Shown here: piece after piece, positions 35,478-45,721 of the stretch
Layout: each line of letters begins with the position of its first letter
Position numbering within the stretch: the stretch's first letter is position 1
DNA from: Pogona vitticeps
Lineage: Eukaryota; Chordata; Lepidosauria; Squamata; Agamidae
Direction of reading: 5' to 3'
Length of the DNA: 64,000 nucleotides
NCBI RefSeq assembly: GCF_051106095.1
Contig: NC_135787.1
Location: forward strand, 172,631,001 to 172,695,000
Notes under the pieces: model-generated
Seen by the model: the letters and a program-made list of their open reading frames with translations, nothing else
Database searches by the model: none
What the model was told of the DNA's origin: nothing
Program-made: the position numbers and the translations under genes

Positions 35478-36030
35478 AATGTCAGTATTCTTAATTTTTC
35501 TGTTGTCGTCTCTATTCTGACTCAGGTCTCCATAGAAAAAAGAGATCTGGGATGATGGAAATATATTTAAGATTAAACTAGGGCAGACTGGGATTTGTGC
35601 ATTGTTTTTATTGACTTAGTTTTACTCTTCCTATCTGTATGTTTTTCTCCATAATATATATGGAATAACATTACTAACTTTGCTTTCTTCCTTGTGTATG
35701 AGAAGAGATCTCCCCTCCTCCCGCATACTCTCCTGTCCTGAAAAAAATTTGGAAATTTGTCAGCTATGCTTAGTGTTAAACTACAGTTTACCTTGACTGT
35801 TATGTGTTTGCTGATGATCTTGTAATAACAGCACCTGCCACTGATTAATTAGGTGTCGCTTTTCTCTCCAATTCACAAGGCAGTATTTCAGAGAATGACT
35901 GTCCTCGGTTCTGACAAAACTCATCAGAAAGCAAACAAATTGCCTGGAATGCAGTGGCAGTCAGAGAACTGCCCACAGAAATAAACCAATGACATTGTAT
36001 GAGCCAAATAAATAAACACATACATAGATA
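35478..36030. other. No gene recognised; possible conserved non-coding patch
   Basis: The stretch 35.80-35.99 kb is balanced in composition, not repeat-like, and rich in homeobox-type words (CTGATTAATTAGGTG). This is only an impression of constraint. Confidence 0.25.
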
Positions 36031-36032
36031 AT

Positions 36033-36135
36033 CTATTTCTCTGAAAATAAGACCTAACTTGAAAATAAGCCCTAGTAGGATTTTTCAGGATGCTCGCAAT
36101 ATAAGCCCTACCCCCAAAATAAGCCCTAGTTAAGT
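36033..36135 (-). mobile_element. Partial copy of the AATAAGAC MITE
   Basis: GAAAATAAGACCTAACTTG, AATAAGCCCTAGTAGGATTT and CCCCAAAATAAGCCCTAG match the reversed right half of the element at 8922-9196. The other half is missing. Confidence 0.75.
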
Positions 36136-36144
36136 AAAATGCAA

Positions 36145-37126
36145 GAAAGCAAAGTGGCTGTCCAACGAGGCCTTACGAATAGCAGAGAGGGGAAGGGAAA
36201 CAAAATGCAAGGGAGATAGAGAAAGTTACAGAGAATTGAACGGTGGCTTCCAAAGAACAGCAAGGGGAGACAAGAGGGCCTTCTTAAATGAACAGTGCAA
36301 AGATATAGAGGGAAATAATGGAAAGGGGAAAACCAGAGATCTGTTCAAGAAAATTGGAGATACTAAAGGAACATTTTGAGCAAAGATAGATATGATAAAG
36401 GACAAAACGAGGAGGGACCTTACAGAAGCAGAAGACATCAAGAAGAGGTGGCAAGAATACACAGAGGAATTATATCAGAAAGATCTGGATGTCCCGGACA
36501 ACCCAGATAGTGTGGTTGCTGACCTTGAGCCAGACATCCTGGAGAGTGAGGTCAAGTGGGCCTTAGAAAACATGGCTAACAAGGCCAGTGGAGGTGATGA
36601 CATTCCAGTTGAACTATTTCAAATCTTAAAAGGTTACGCCGTTAAGATGCTACACTCAATATGCCAGCAAGTTTGGAAAACTCAGCAGTGACCAGAGGAT
36701 TGGAAAAGATCAGTCTACATCCCAGTACCAAAGAAGGGCAGTGCCAAAGAATGCTCCAACTACCGTACAATTGCACTCATTTCACACGCTAGCAAGGTTA
36801 TGCTAAAAATCCTATGAGGTAAGCTTCAGCAGTATGTGGACCGAGAACTCCCAGAAGTACAAGCTGGATTCCGAAGAGGCAGAGGAACTAGAGACCAAAT
36901 TGCTAACATGTGCTGGATTATGGAGAAAGCCAGAGCGTTCCAGAAAAACATCTACTTCTGCTTCATTGACTATGCAAAAGCCTTTGACTGTGTGGACTAC
37001 AACAAACTATGGCAAGTTCTTAAAGAAATGGGAGTGCTTGACCACCTTATCTACCTCCTGAGAAATCTATTTGTAGGACAGGAAGCAACAGTTAGAACTG
37101 AATATGGAACAATTGAGTCTGTTTAA
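36145..37126 (+). mobile_element. BovB (RTE clade) LINE ORF2 fragment, reverse transcriptase region
   Basis: Translation from 36392 reads DLTEAEDIKKRWQEYTEELY, EVKWALENMANKASGGDDIP and AVKMLHSICQQVWKTQQ. After one stop it continues in the same frame: PEDWKRSVYIPVPKKGS, KECSNYRTIALISHASKVML; then, after a second stop, LPEVQAGFRRGRGTRDQIAN and FCFIDYAKAFDCVDYNKLW (RT motif with the first palm aspartate). These match BovB closely. The part before 36392 is frameshifted, the C-terminal half (including the second palm motif) is absent, and the copy ends near 37126. BovB moved between squamates and mammals by horizontal transfer (established). Confidence 0.93.
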
Positions 37127-40105
37127 TTCACAACCCTACTCCACATTTAAAGTAACAATCCCATAAATCAGCTTTACTTTTGTGCTGTGTTCCAAATATT
37201 GCTTCTTGAACTGATTATTCCTGATGGAGTCAACATTCATGTGAGAGCATTGGTGTATATTGGCTGTTCCCATTCATAGATTTTATATCAATTTGGAACT
37301 TGGGCTAACTTATGATAGAGCTCAGTACTGTAAAAATAGGATTCCAGAACTGAAGGATGGTAAAAAGGGGAAGGGATAGGGAACATAATATAAAAGTTTA
37401 TATCATCTTTTTATTTTCCATCTGAGCTTTTGTGCATCAAAATCCACTTCCTCAGACATTTGGAATGTTCATATTATGTCATCAGACTTATGGGGGTCAT
37501 TATCATTTACAGACAATAGACAATGACAACACCTTGTTAATAGAGGACTTAGGTTGTCAAGATATTAATTACCTAAAACTGCAGTCCATAGTCCAGGATA
37601 ATTAGATGTCTGCTAGGTAAGACTGGCCGTCATAGAAACTGACAACTATTTTATAACCAGAAGATATTACAGTGCTGGTCTGCTAATATAAATACTGCTC
37701 TGAGCTTAAGCTTTAGCTCTTAGAGATGCACTCGAATTTATTTATGTACTCTACTTCAGCTGTCTCTCTCTCTCTCAACTCCTTTTGTAATTCCTTCTTT
37801 CAACAATAGCCGTTTTGAGTGTCTTGGGAGATTGAAATGTTCTGAAACTACTTTCTCTGTGTTGCCATTCCTGTTTCATGTGTTTCCATTGGTTCTTTTG
37901 CACAGAGATTGCCCTATGTATTCCATGAAGAATGCAGAGGAGAATAGAGAACTGAATAAGAGCTGAATTTTCTTTTCCTAAAACTAATCTGTGGTGAGGA
38001 TTCTATTCTCAGTTTTGAACTTCAGAAATAAAGAGAATTCTATTATTGATAGGATAAATAGTAGAAGAATAATTCCTCATTGGGACTTGTAGCTGGTGGT
38101 TGTTTTTGTGTGACTTCTTTATTGTATTCAGGCCCTTGTCCTGTATTATGTGACTCTGGAATGTCCAAAGGCATCTGTTTTTCCATCCACTAATTTACAC
38201 TCTGGATGTGGATGGCATCTTGCTAATATCGTCCAGTCGCACTGATGTTCATCACCTAATCCAGTGTATTAACAGAGATTGTTCCATACGCAAATTCTTA
38301 ATATGATTGCTCTTTTCTCTTGTGAAAAATATTGGCCATACAAGTGGAATTCACAACAAAACGTTGCAGCATGAAATGCCCTTTTTCAGCATATTTCACT
38401 CCATTCCACTTATCTGGTTTTCCATGCCCACCCCCATGACTTACTTCTTTAGTGGATGCCCAAAATGGGAGGTGAATGGCACTGGGAGATTAATGTTCTT
38501 TCTTGCTGTGCAACTGAGTCCTGATGGTTTTCAGTCTAAAAGACATGATATAAAAATATCGGTTGCCACATTCCCCAGGCTCCATTGTTCACCCTGAATT
38601 TAGCTCCAACTCTTGGTTCTAGGAGATGGCAGCGAGGCTTTAAAAACCCCATGTCCACATGGTACCCACCCCTGCATCATACAGATATTGGTACTAATAT
38701 ATACATATAAGAAACCAGAGGGTTTGTGATACCTTCTTTTGAGAATGTTGACTTGATAGCTACATATGCAGGTTACAAAGTGTACAGAACCATCAAGTGG
38801 ACAGCTAAAAAATGCCATGGCTTCACAGTCCTTTAGAAAGAGCTCTCATCCTCAGAATATACTTCTACAATGATATCTCTCAACTGCTACAGGGGAAACT
38901 GTTGTTTATTATGTCTCAGGAGGCTGGCTCAAAAACGAGCAACCAATGAGATGATACTGAGAGGAAGGGAAGGTGGAAAGAAGGGGAAAGTCTGATATTT
39001 GGACTGGGAAGTGATCTCCACCTGGAAACAAAGGAGATTTCCTCCAGATGTAAACACTAGCTTCCGAGGAGGGAATTTTCTTAAGATTCCAGCAGGTTAA
39101 GGATGGGATTCTCCTGCTTTGATCTGATCAGGCACACCATCATCCCACTATCGGTAGATGATGAAATCTGATTTTTTTTTAAAAAAAAATTGCAAGTTTA
39201 AATTGACTCAAACTTAATTTGACTCTTTACATGCAAATAAAACGAGAATAGTTCAGAGACAAAGTTAATTTATACCACCACCTTGTGGCATCTAGCACCA
39301 TTGCAGGAGTAATAAAGTGTTCTTGAGCAATAGAATTTCAGCCAATGAGTTACAAATGATTATTCTTGAACAAGTTACCTTTTAAGCAACAAATTACATT
39401 TCAAAAACAACATGAATGATATCTCTTTTCTGGTAAAATAAGCAAAGTTTTCTACGTTTCTTAAAGTCAACCTTTAGGACCATTTTAATTACAACCTTCT
39501 CTATTTTGTATCATCCCCTTATCAATTTTCTTTTCTTTTTTTAAAGGAAAGCAATAGAAAGTAATGGAAAAGTAAATAATAAACCTATCAAACATTGCAA
39601 TGGCTTACCATTTTGGCACTGGAATAAATAAGAATAATTTTTCAAATGTTCAAATTACCCTTCTAACTGTTTAAGCTCTGCTTTTTATCAGTAACCCTTT
39701 GCGTGCCTGTCCTTGGTACGGGATTAGAAATTTGTAACTGTTCTTGGTTTTGTTAATACACTCTTCTGGTCTGTATCATTGTACTTGATTGGTTTCCTAG
39801 TTGCATTGCCAAGGGATGGTTTGTTCCCCCTATGCTGCCTAGACTGTTTACCCTAACAGAGTTATGGATGAAAGTAACGAAGGAGCTGCTTAATGCCGGC
39901 CTGTGGAGACTGCAGGCTTAGCCAGGTTTCTGTCTGTGCTTGAGTAGCATGTTGTGACAGTTTAGGCTGGGGTTGCCCAAGAGCAGGTGGTGACAGAAAG
40001 ACAGAGTGTGAGATACGAGTCAGACAGTCCTGTCACCTAACCTGCTGAGCTGTTGCTGGGCATGCCAAGTCAAAGTCTTGACACTTCAAACCTGAACTTG
40101 GGACT
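37127..40105. other. No gene recognised; 3 kb of mostly unique A+T-rich DNA
   Basis: No exon, RNA gene or named repeat. 39.17-39.70 kb is strongly A+T-rich, contains an octamer-like ATGCAAATAA, and looks single-copy. Confidence 0.5.
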
Positions 40106-40111
40106 GTTCTT

Positions 40112-40200
40112 TTTTGGATAACTGTTCCCAGAATCCTTCAGCCAGTACAACAAGGGCAAGGAGATTCTGGGAGCTATAACCCAGTGTTCCCCAAGCTCTG
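40112..40200. mobile_element. Worn hairpin MITE of the palindromic hAT group
   Basis: TAACTGTTCCCAGAATCCTT and GATTCTGGGAGCTATAACCC form the two arms. Ends are too worn to show a duplication. Confidence 0.5.
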
Positions 40201-40864
40201 CATCAGCCTAGTAGACTTAGGATTTTAAAGGAAATTCCATAATAGCTCAGGCGGTATAAGATTTGTCTTTGCAATGGGTATACACAACTGTAGTTGGGCT
40301 GCCTAGGTATTTTCAGGCAGCCTAGCAGGAGCAATGATTCAATCCAAACAGTTTCTCTGTTGCTTTTGTATTGGGTTGCACACTGATTTTTTTTTTTTGC
40401 AATGAGGCTGGCATAATCCAGTCAGGTAGGAAAGAGGCAGAGATTGTGTTCCCCGGTACTTTGTTGTTCTAGAGGCTGTTCTCTAAAGTTCAGCCAACAA
40501 AACTGGCACTGTGCAGAATGAACATGAAAATGTGCCTTCAGCAGCCAACTGTATTCCAATTTCCATACTTCATCAAAGTTCAGACAGATAAATTTGGAAG
40601 AAAGCTATGTTATAGGCTTTCCACCTTACTTCTACAGAGAAATTTACATTTGTCATAAATTTCAGGTTCAGTTGATCAGCTTTGTATAGAGGCAATGAAG
40701 CTCCAGATTCCTACAGTTTGAGGTTGAATGTGTGGAAGAATTCATCTTTTTAAGTTAAGTGGTCAATCAAAACAGTGGTTGCAGCCAAGGAATAAAACAT
40801 TGAATCATGCTAGGTCACACAACAATGGTGAGTATGAATCAAATATGCAAAAGTAAGAATGTCA

Positions 40865-41275
40865 GCTTGACAACCAAGTGCAAGTTAGTTCATGCCATTG
40901 TGTTCTCCATAACTCATATGGCTGTGAAAGTTGGACGATAAACAAGATGGACAGAAGAAAAATTGATTCTTTTGAGCTATGGTGTCAGAGGAGGCTCTTG
41001 CGCGTCCCATGGAATGCAAAAATAATGAATAAAGAAGTGCTGAAGTGCATAAAACGGGACATGTCACCGGAAGGCAGAATAACAAAACTTAGATTTAGCT
41101 ATTTTGGCCATGTCATGCAATCAACATCATTGGAGAAAGATCTTACATTCGGAGTGGTCAGTGGTAAAAGACAACGACACCAAATAACGTGTTGGTTGGA
41201 TGTAATCAAAGCAAATACTGCCCAAAATTTAACGAACAATGTGTTGAAGCTAAGCTTTGCATTTCAAATCTAAGC
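40865..41275 (+). mobile_element. RTE-clade LINE ORF2 C-terminus
   Basis: The 131-codon open frame at 40878-41273 encodes YGCESWTINKMDRRKIDSFE, LWCQRRLLRVPWNAK and LRFSYFGHVMQSTSLEKDLT, the C-terminal hallmarks of BovB/RTE ORF2 (YGCESW, LRVPW, YFGH). It is diverged from the 36.1 kb copy and lacks the rest of the element. Confidence 0.88.
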
Positions 41276-41429
41276 CTTAAAGCTGTTGTTCAGAGAAATC
41301 TCAGTCAGCTTGTTTATGCTGAAATGTATGAATACTCTCATCTGGGGAGTTAAATAAATATTGAATACTTTATACTGGTGCGTTAAGTAGAACATGGTTG
41401 AAGAAAGTTTGATGTAAGCTTTATTATTT

Positions 41430-41750
41430 TCCAATACTTAAAAGGCCATCATTCAGAGGAGGGTCGGGATCTGTTATTGATCATCCCAGAGTGCAGGACA
41501 CAGAGCAATGGGTTCAAGTTACAGGAAGACAGATATTGTTTGAATATCAGAAAAAACTTCCTAATTGTTAGAGCTGTATGGCAAAGGAAACGATTACCTT
41601 GAGAGGTGGTGAGTGCTCCAACGTTGAAGGCATGCAAGAGAAATTTAGATAACCACCTGGCAGATATCCTTTGATTTGTATTCCTGCATTGAGCAGGAGG
41701 AGGTTGGAGTCAATGACTCCTTCCAACTTCATAATTCTATGATTATACTA
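41430..41750 (+). mobile_element. CR1 LINE 3' end
   Basis: GAAAAAACTTCCTAATTGTT, GAGAGGTGGTGAGTGCTCCA and TCAATGACTCCTTCCAACTT, then the terminal ATAATTCTATGATTATA. A CR1 copy ends in the short ATTCTATG-type repeat rather than poly-A (family knowledge). Confidence 0.85.
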
Positions 41751-42104
41751 TTAGATGGCATAAATGCAGAGACTTCTACAGATTTAAACTTCTCAAAATA
41801 GACTGAATTGTGTTATGAACTAATTTCTACATCAGTTTTTCCATGAGAGCCACCTGATGTCAGCACACAGTAACTTCATCCATATACAGTTTGTGATATT
41901 ATCTTACTTGCAAATCCTCTTTCTAATTATGTACCAACCAGCATTTGTTTGCCATCAGTCTCTCTAATAATTCTAACTTGTATGACACAGTTTATACTGA
42001 CACTCACTTGAATATTCGAACAAGCCTTTAACATAAGGGTCACCATCCTGGGTTTCAGCAGGAAGAGGGGAAAGAGATTTCAGCTGTGGAGAAAAAAAAT
42101 ATTT

Positions 42105-42533
42105 GTTTATTTAGTAGATTTTTACCCCGCCCCTCTAGACAGCGTCTACTCGGCTTACAAATATTAAAAAATTATAAAATATAATAAAACATCATAATCA
42201 TTAAAACAATTAAATCAGTAATATGGTGTGTTCAAGATGGGAAATGACAAAACAAAGAGATAGAATTCAAGAATTGACAGAAGGGTTGGCCTGCCTAAAG
42301 AGCCAAGTCTTTAAATGGCTCTTAAATACACCCAGCGAGGGAGCCAAGCAGATCTCTGTTGGAAGGCTATTCCATAGTCGAGGGGCCACTGCCGAGAAGG
42401 CCTGGTTTCTTGTTCTTTCTTTCTGGGCCTCTCTCGGCATTAGGCCCCTCAACTGTCCCTGCTGGCTATGCCGAGTAATTCGGGTAGATCTAGGTGGGAG
42501 AAGGCGATCTGCCAAATCTGCCAAATGTGGCAA
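42105..42533 (-). mobile_element. L2 LINE 3' fragment, reverse orientation
   Basis: A minus-strand open frame of 88 codons contains AFSAVAPRLWNSLPTEICLA and SLGVFKSHLKTWLF, the L2/CR1-group ORF2 C-terminal signature. It is followed by the 3' UTR with the CCCCGCCCCTCTAGAC box and an A-rich end at about 42.1 kb. A SINE head abuts it at 42534. Confidence 0.9.
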
Positions 42534-42664
42534 ATGCTGGATAGCTCAGTGGCTGAGGAACCAGAGGTTGGGAGTTCAATTCTCCACTGTGCTTTCTTGA
42601 CAAGCACTTGAATCAGTCCAGCTCTGCAGTTCTAAGATGATGGTGGTGGTGGTGGTGGTGGTGA
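42534..42664 (+). mobile_element. tRNA-headed SINE, short body, (GGT)n end
   Basis: TGGATAGCTCAGTGGCTGAG and GGGAGTTCAATTCTCCACTG form A and B box regions. The body differs from the Sauria copies after the head (CACTTGAATCAGTCCAGCTC) and ends in GATGATGG then (GGT)n. It sits against the L2 fragment. Confidence 0.75.
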
Positions 42665-42965
42665 TTGAAGACCTACTCTTGGATACATTAGTTCTGGTTT
42701 CAGAACAACTACAAGAACAACTATAAGATGCATGCTTAATGCATTTTTCCAGCTGCTTCTTTATTGATCATAACAACCATATTCCTATGAAATAATCAAA
42801 TGAGAGGGAGAGACACACACATATGCGTTACAGGATCAGCACTGCCATTCAGCAGAGCACACTATGTTCTTGACAATGTCTTTCATATTTCAGTTTCAGA
42901 GCTGTGATTCTAGCAGACCTTTGCATCTGAGAAATTAGACTTATAAATGAAGCTTAAATTTGTGT
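42665..42965. other. No gene recognised
   Basis: About 300 bp of unassigned A+T-rich DNA. Confidence 0.5.
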
Positions 42966-42969
42966 TTAG

Positions 42970-43057
42970 AAATTCTTGCCAGCACAGTTTGTGGTGAAGA
43001 TTTCTGTGAGTTTTAGTCCAAGAACATCTGGGGACGCAAGGTTGGGAACCACTGGTG
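42970..43057. mobile_element. Half copy of the palindromic hAT MITE
   Basis: GCCAGCACAGTTTGTGGTGA, GAACATCTGGGGACGCAAGG and TTGGGAACCACTGG: the right arm only. Confidence 0.75.
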
Positions 43058-43124
43058 TAGAAGATCTGCCCTAAAGGACCTAAAGGTGATGTTGTAGACT
43101 TATGACAAGAACAGTGGGTTAGGA

Positions 43125-43260
43125 CAGTGGTTCTTAACCTTTGTTACTCGGATGCTTTTGAACTGCAGCTCCCAGAAACCCCAGTCAGCACAGCTTGTGG
43201 TGAAGGCTTCTGGGAGTTGCAATCCAAAACTCCTGAGTAACCCAAGGTTAAGAACCAGTG
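43125..43260. mobile_element. Palindromic hAT-type MITE, copy 4, with perfect 8-bp duplication
   Basis: Arms CAGTGGTTCTTAACCTTTGT and (right end) CCCAAGGTTAAGAACCAGTG. GGTTAGGA lies directly on both sides (43117-43124 and 43261-43268). Confidence 0.9.
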
Positions 43261-43268
43261 GGTTAGGA

Positions 43269-43940
43269 GACACAGAAAAGCTCAGTGCCCTGTGATTCCT
43301 GTCTCCTTATTTCATCACCAGGCCCCTCAGGATTAATTTTGTTCTCATCCAGATAGAGCATTGGGTTGTGCCAGATGGTGCCTCTTGGTGCCAATGAATG
43401 TGATTTCCATTTGTACTTACTCCAAAAACCCATGTCTCTTTGCAAGAAATCAGCACCTTTTAAAGAAATGAGTAAAAAAATGTTTCAAAGAACTTGGAGA
43501 AAAGCTTTCAGAATTATCTCCTGTGCTAGATTTTTTTTTAAAGTTGATTTGCACTAATAGTGAATGTTTCTGACTGGTGCACCTTATGGCAGAGGTCCAT
43601 AAAGAGCTAATAGTAATCCATTTTGCAAATCAGCTGACTTTCAAAAGAACGCTTTCAAAATGTTAAGGAAACCCTTTAAAACTGATCTTCTGGGCTAGAT
43701 TTTTTAAAAATAGATTAGCACTAGAACTGAAATATTATTTAAGCCCTTTACAGTAGTGACTCACTCCATTACTAACCCATTTTAAAAAATCAACTCCGCA
43801 CAGGCCTTATATTCAGCTTTGTACACTATTTCTGTTTTCGTGATGTACTTCTTTGAGGGTCATTCTTACCCTTTTATGATATTTGAAAAGATTTCCAAGG
43901 GTTAGAAGCTGCAGTTAGTCTGGCACAACAACAATAACAA
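43269..43940. other. No gene recognised
   Basis: Contains a degenerate direct repeat: GCTAGATTTTTTTTTAAAG at about 43523 and GGCTAGATTTTTTAAAAATA at about 43692, with CTTTCA(A/G)AA(T/C) nearby both times. Otherwise unassigned. Confidence 0.5.
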
Positions 43941-43944
43941 CAGC

Positions 43945-44060
43945 AACAACAAGTCCTCTGGCATCTAAAAGATTTATGTTTTATTTAGCATAACATTGTC
44001 GTGGACTCCAGCCCACTTCATTTGATGTAGTGGGCTGGAATCCATAAAATGTCTTAATCT
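43945..44060. mobile_element. Unclassified amniote dispersed repeat remnant
   Basis: TCCTCTGGCATCTAAAAGAT, then a hairpin GGACTCCAGCCCACTTCAT / ATGTAGTGGGCTGGAATCCA. Similar phrases occur at 47.9 and 59.65 kb. Confidence 0.5.
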
Positions 44061-44311
44061 TTCAAATATTACTAGATTCTATTTTTTAAAAGGTTTGGAT
44101 ACTCTGAGCTTTTGTTCCATTACCTTTGTTTTGAATGACACAGAAGTTCCTGAGGATTTGGAGCTGACATAGTTCATATGCAGTTTTACTTTCACAGATC
44201 TTATTTCCTGCTGGGAGCTGGTATTAAAAAGGAAAGGTCCCAGCAATGATAAGCTGGAGAGGGGCTGATAAACAATGTGAAAAGGCAAAGCTTGTTTAAG
44301 ACAGAACACAG

Positions 44312-44423
44312 TTTATTTGTGACCTACAGCAAGATTCAAAGTTAGCATAAGGCATCACTGAGGACACAAGCAACAGGAAACATTTTATACATTAAGAGTT
44401 TCAGTAATCTTAATATATTTATT
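44312..44423 (-). other. Possible SPIC polyadenylation signals
   Basis: AATAAA occurs on the minus strand at 44423-44418 and 44317-44312, 0.85-0.95 kb past the stop. These are reasonable ends for a 3' UTR that would run through the degenerate SINE and hairpin repeats at 44.65-45.2 kb. Hexamers are frequent in A+T-rich DNA, so this is a suggestion only. Confidence 0.25.
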
Positions 44424-44644
44424 TGTGCCTATTATATGTGCCTGTACTGTTCAAGAAGGCAGTAATTGTGAACAGACTGATTGGGGGGGCACTCAACTGG
44501 GGCATGTTAAATTGGCAGAAGAAGCATTTAATTGAAATAAATGGAAATTGCTTTAAAGTCAATATTATGAAGGGAGAAAAGCATGGTCTAAACCCTTTTT
44601 GAAAAAGAGATTTACAATATAATCCTGTGCCTTTCTATTTGGAG

Positions 44645-44825
44645 GATGTGTATTGTGTACAGTACTGCCAAGTTAATTCCAACTTGTTTCCAAGGTATGT
44701 GAGATATTTAGGGAGTGGTTTTACCATTACCAACCCCAGTGAGTTTCCATCACTCAGTAGGATTTGAACCCAGGTCTCCAGAGTACTAATCCAGCATGGT
44801 GTCCACTATACCACACAGACTCACT
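44645..44825 (-). mobile_element. Sauria-type SINE, reverse orientation
   Basis: On minus: TGTGTGGTATAGTGGACACC and GACCTGGGTTCAAATCCTAC (B box), then GTTGGTAATGGTAAAACCAC and the worn BovB-like tail. It lies in the 3' flank or 3' UTR of SPIC. Confidence 0.7.
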
Positions 44826-45129
44826 TACCCAGAAATAAGAACCCTTAATTCAGAAAGGCTTAGGGTAAGCAAAGGATTGGAGCTGTGAAGCTCTAATCCC
44901 ATGCTATATATAGTAGTAAGCCCCAACTGAACTCAACAGGATCTGTTCCCAGATATATTTGTACACAGTCCTGCAAATCCTAGGCCTACTCTCATTGGGA
45001 TACATTTAGCCTACCTCTAGGAAAACCTGTAAAGGAGCATAGTCTTAAATACAGTCTATGACTATTCCAGCTGTGTCTCTGAAAGCCGGCTTGAATTTTA
45101 AGTCAACTGCCCTATGATAAGCATGAGTA

Positions 45130-45225
45130 GGGAACATGTGGCCTTCAGATTTTGTTGAACTACAATTCCCATTACATTTCAGCTAGGGCTGCTGGAAGTT
45201 GTAGTCTAACTTTGATGGTGTGGGT
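45130..45225. mobile_element. Worn hairpin MITE just downstream of the SPIC stop
   Basis: GAACATGTGGCCTTCAGATT, then arms TGAACTACAATTCCCATTAC and GCTGGAAGTTGTAGTCTAAC. It lies 45-140 bp past the stop, probably within the 3' UTR. Confidence 0.5.
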
Positions 45226-45266
45226 GTGTGCATGGGTGTATTAGGACAATGTAGCTGGACTAGCCT

Positions 45267-45721
45267 CTAAGACCCATAACAGAACGGAATAGTATTGCTG
45301 GTAACTTGCTGCAGGTCATGCCTCCCATCGAACAAGTAGGAATGATAAGAAGGCAAGTCCTCTGAATACTGCCATCCTTGATTATTTCCAGCATATTGCT
45401 CAACATCTCCATCCTTTTCCAGGAAGCAGGCTGGAGAAAGCCTTTGCAGAACGCCGGCACCAAACTGATAAGTCAGCTTCCTCCGGATTTTAATGATTTC
45501 TCCTGTCCTTCCATAATTCCGTAGGGCTCTGGCCATTTTCTGGTAAGTCATGGTCTTCCGGTTTCCCTTGCATTCCCCCCACCGTTCTGCTAATTTCTCC
45601 TTGTTTTTTGAAACAAACTGGAAGACGCCATTGGGCTTATCGATCCACTGGATGCAATTTGCCAGGTCTGGGTTGTGAAGAGATTCGTGAATGTATTCAA
45701 ACAGCCGTGGCTTTCTCTTGC
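45267..45721 (-). CDS. SPIC: SPIC terminal coding exon with the whole ETS domain
   Basis: A 455-nt exon with acceptor CTGGATAG. It completes Gly106, then encodes residues 107-256 and a TAG stop at 45269-45267. It begins [14 protein letters not shown] and includes the ETS core: [25 protein letters not shown] and the recognition helix. The tail ends TIPFCYGS. One exon holding the complete ETS domain is usual for the SPI subfamily (family knowledge). Confidence 0.97.

Noticed and set aside
40885-41085. Minus-strand frame opposite the RTE fragment
   Set aside because: Shadow of the plus-strand YGCESW...LRVPW coding sequence.
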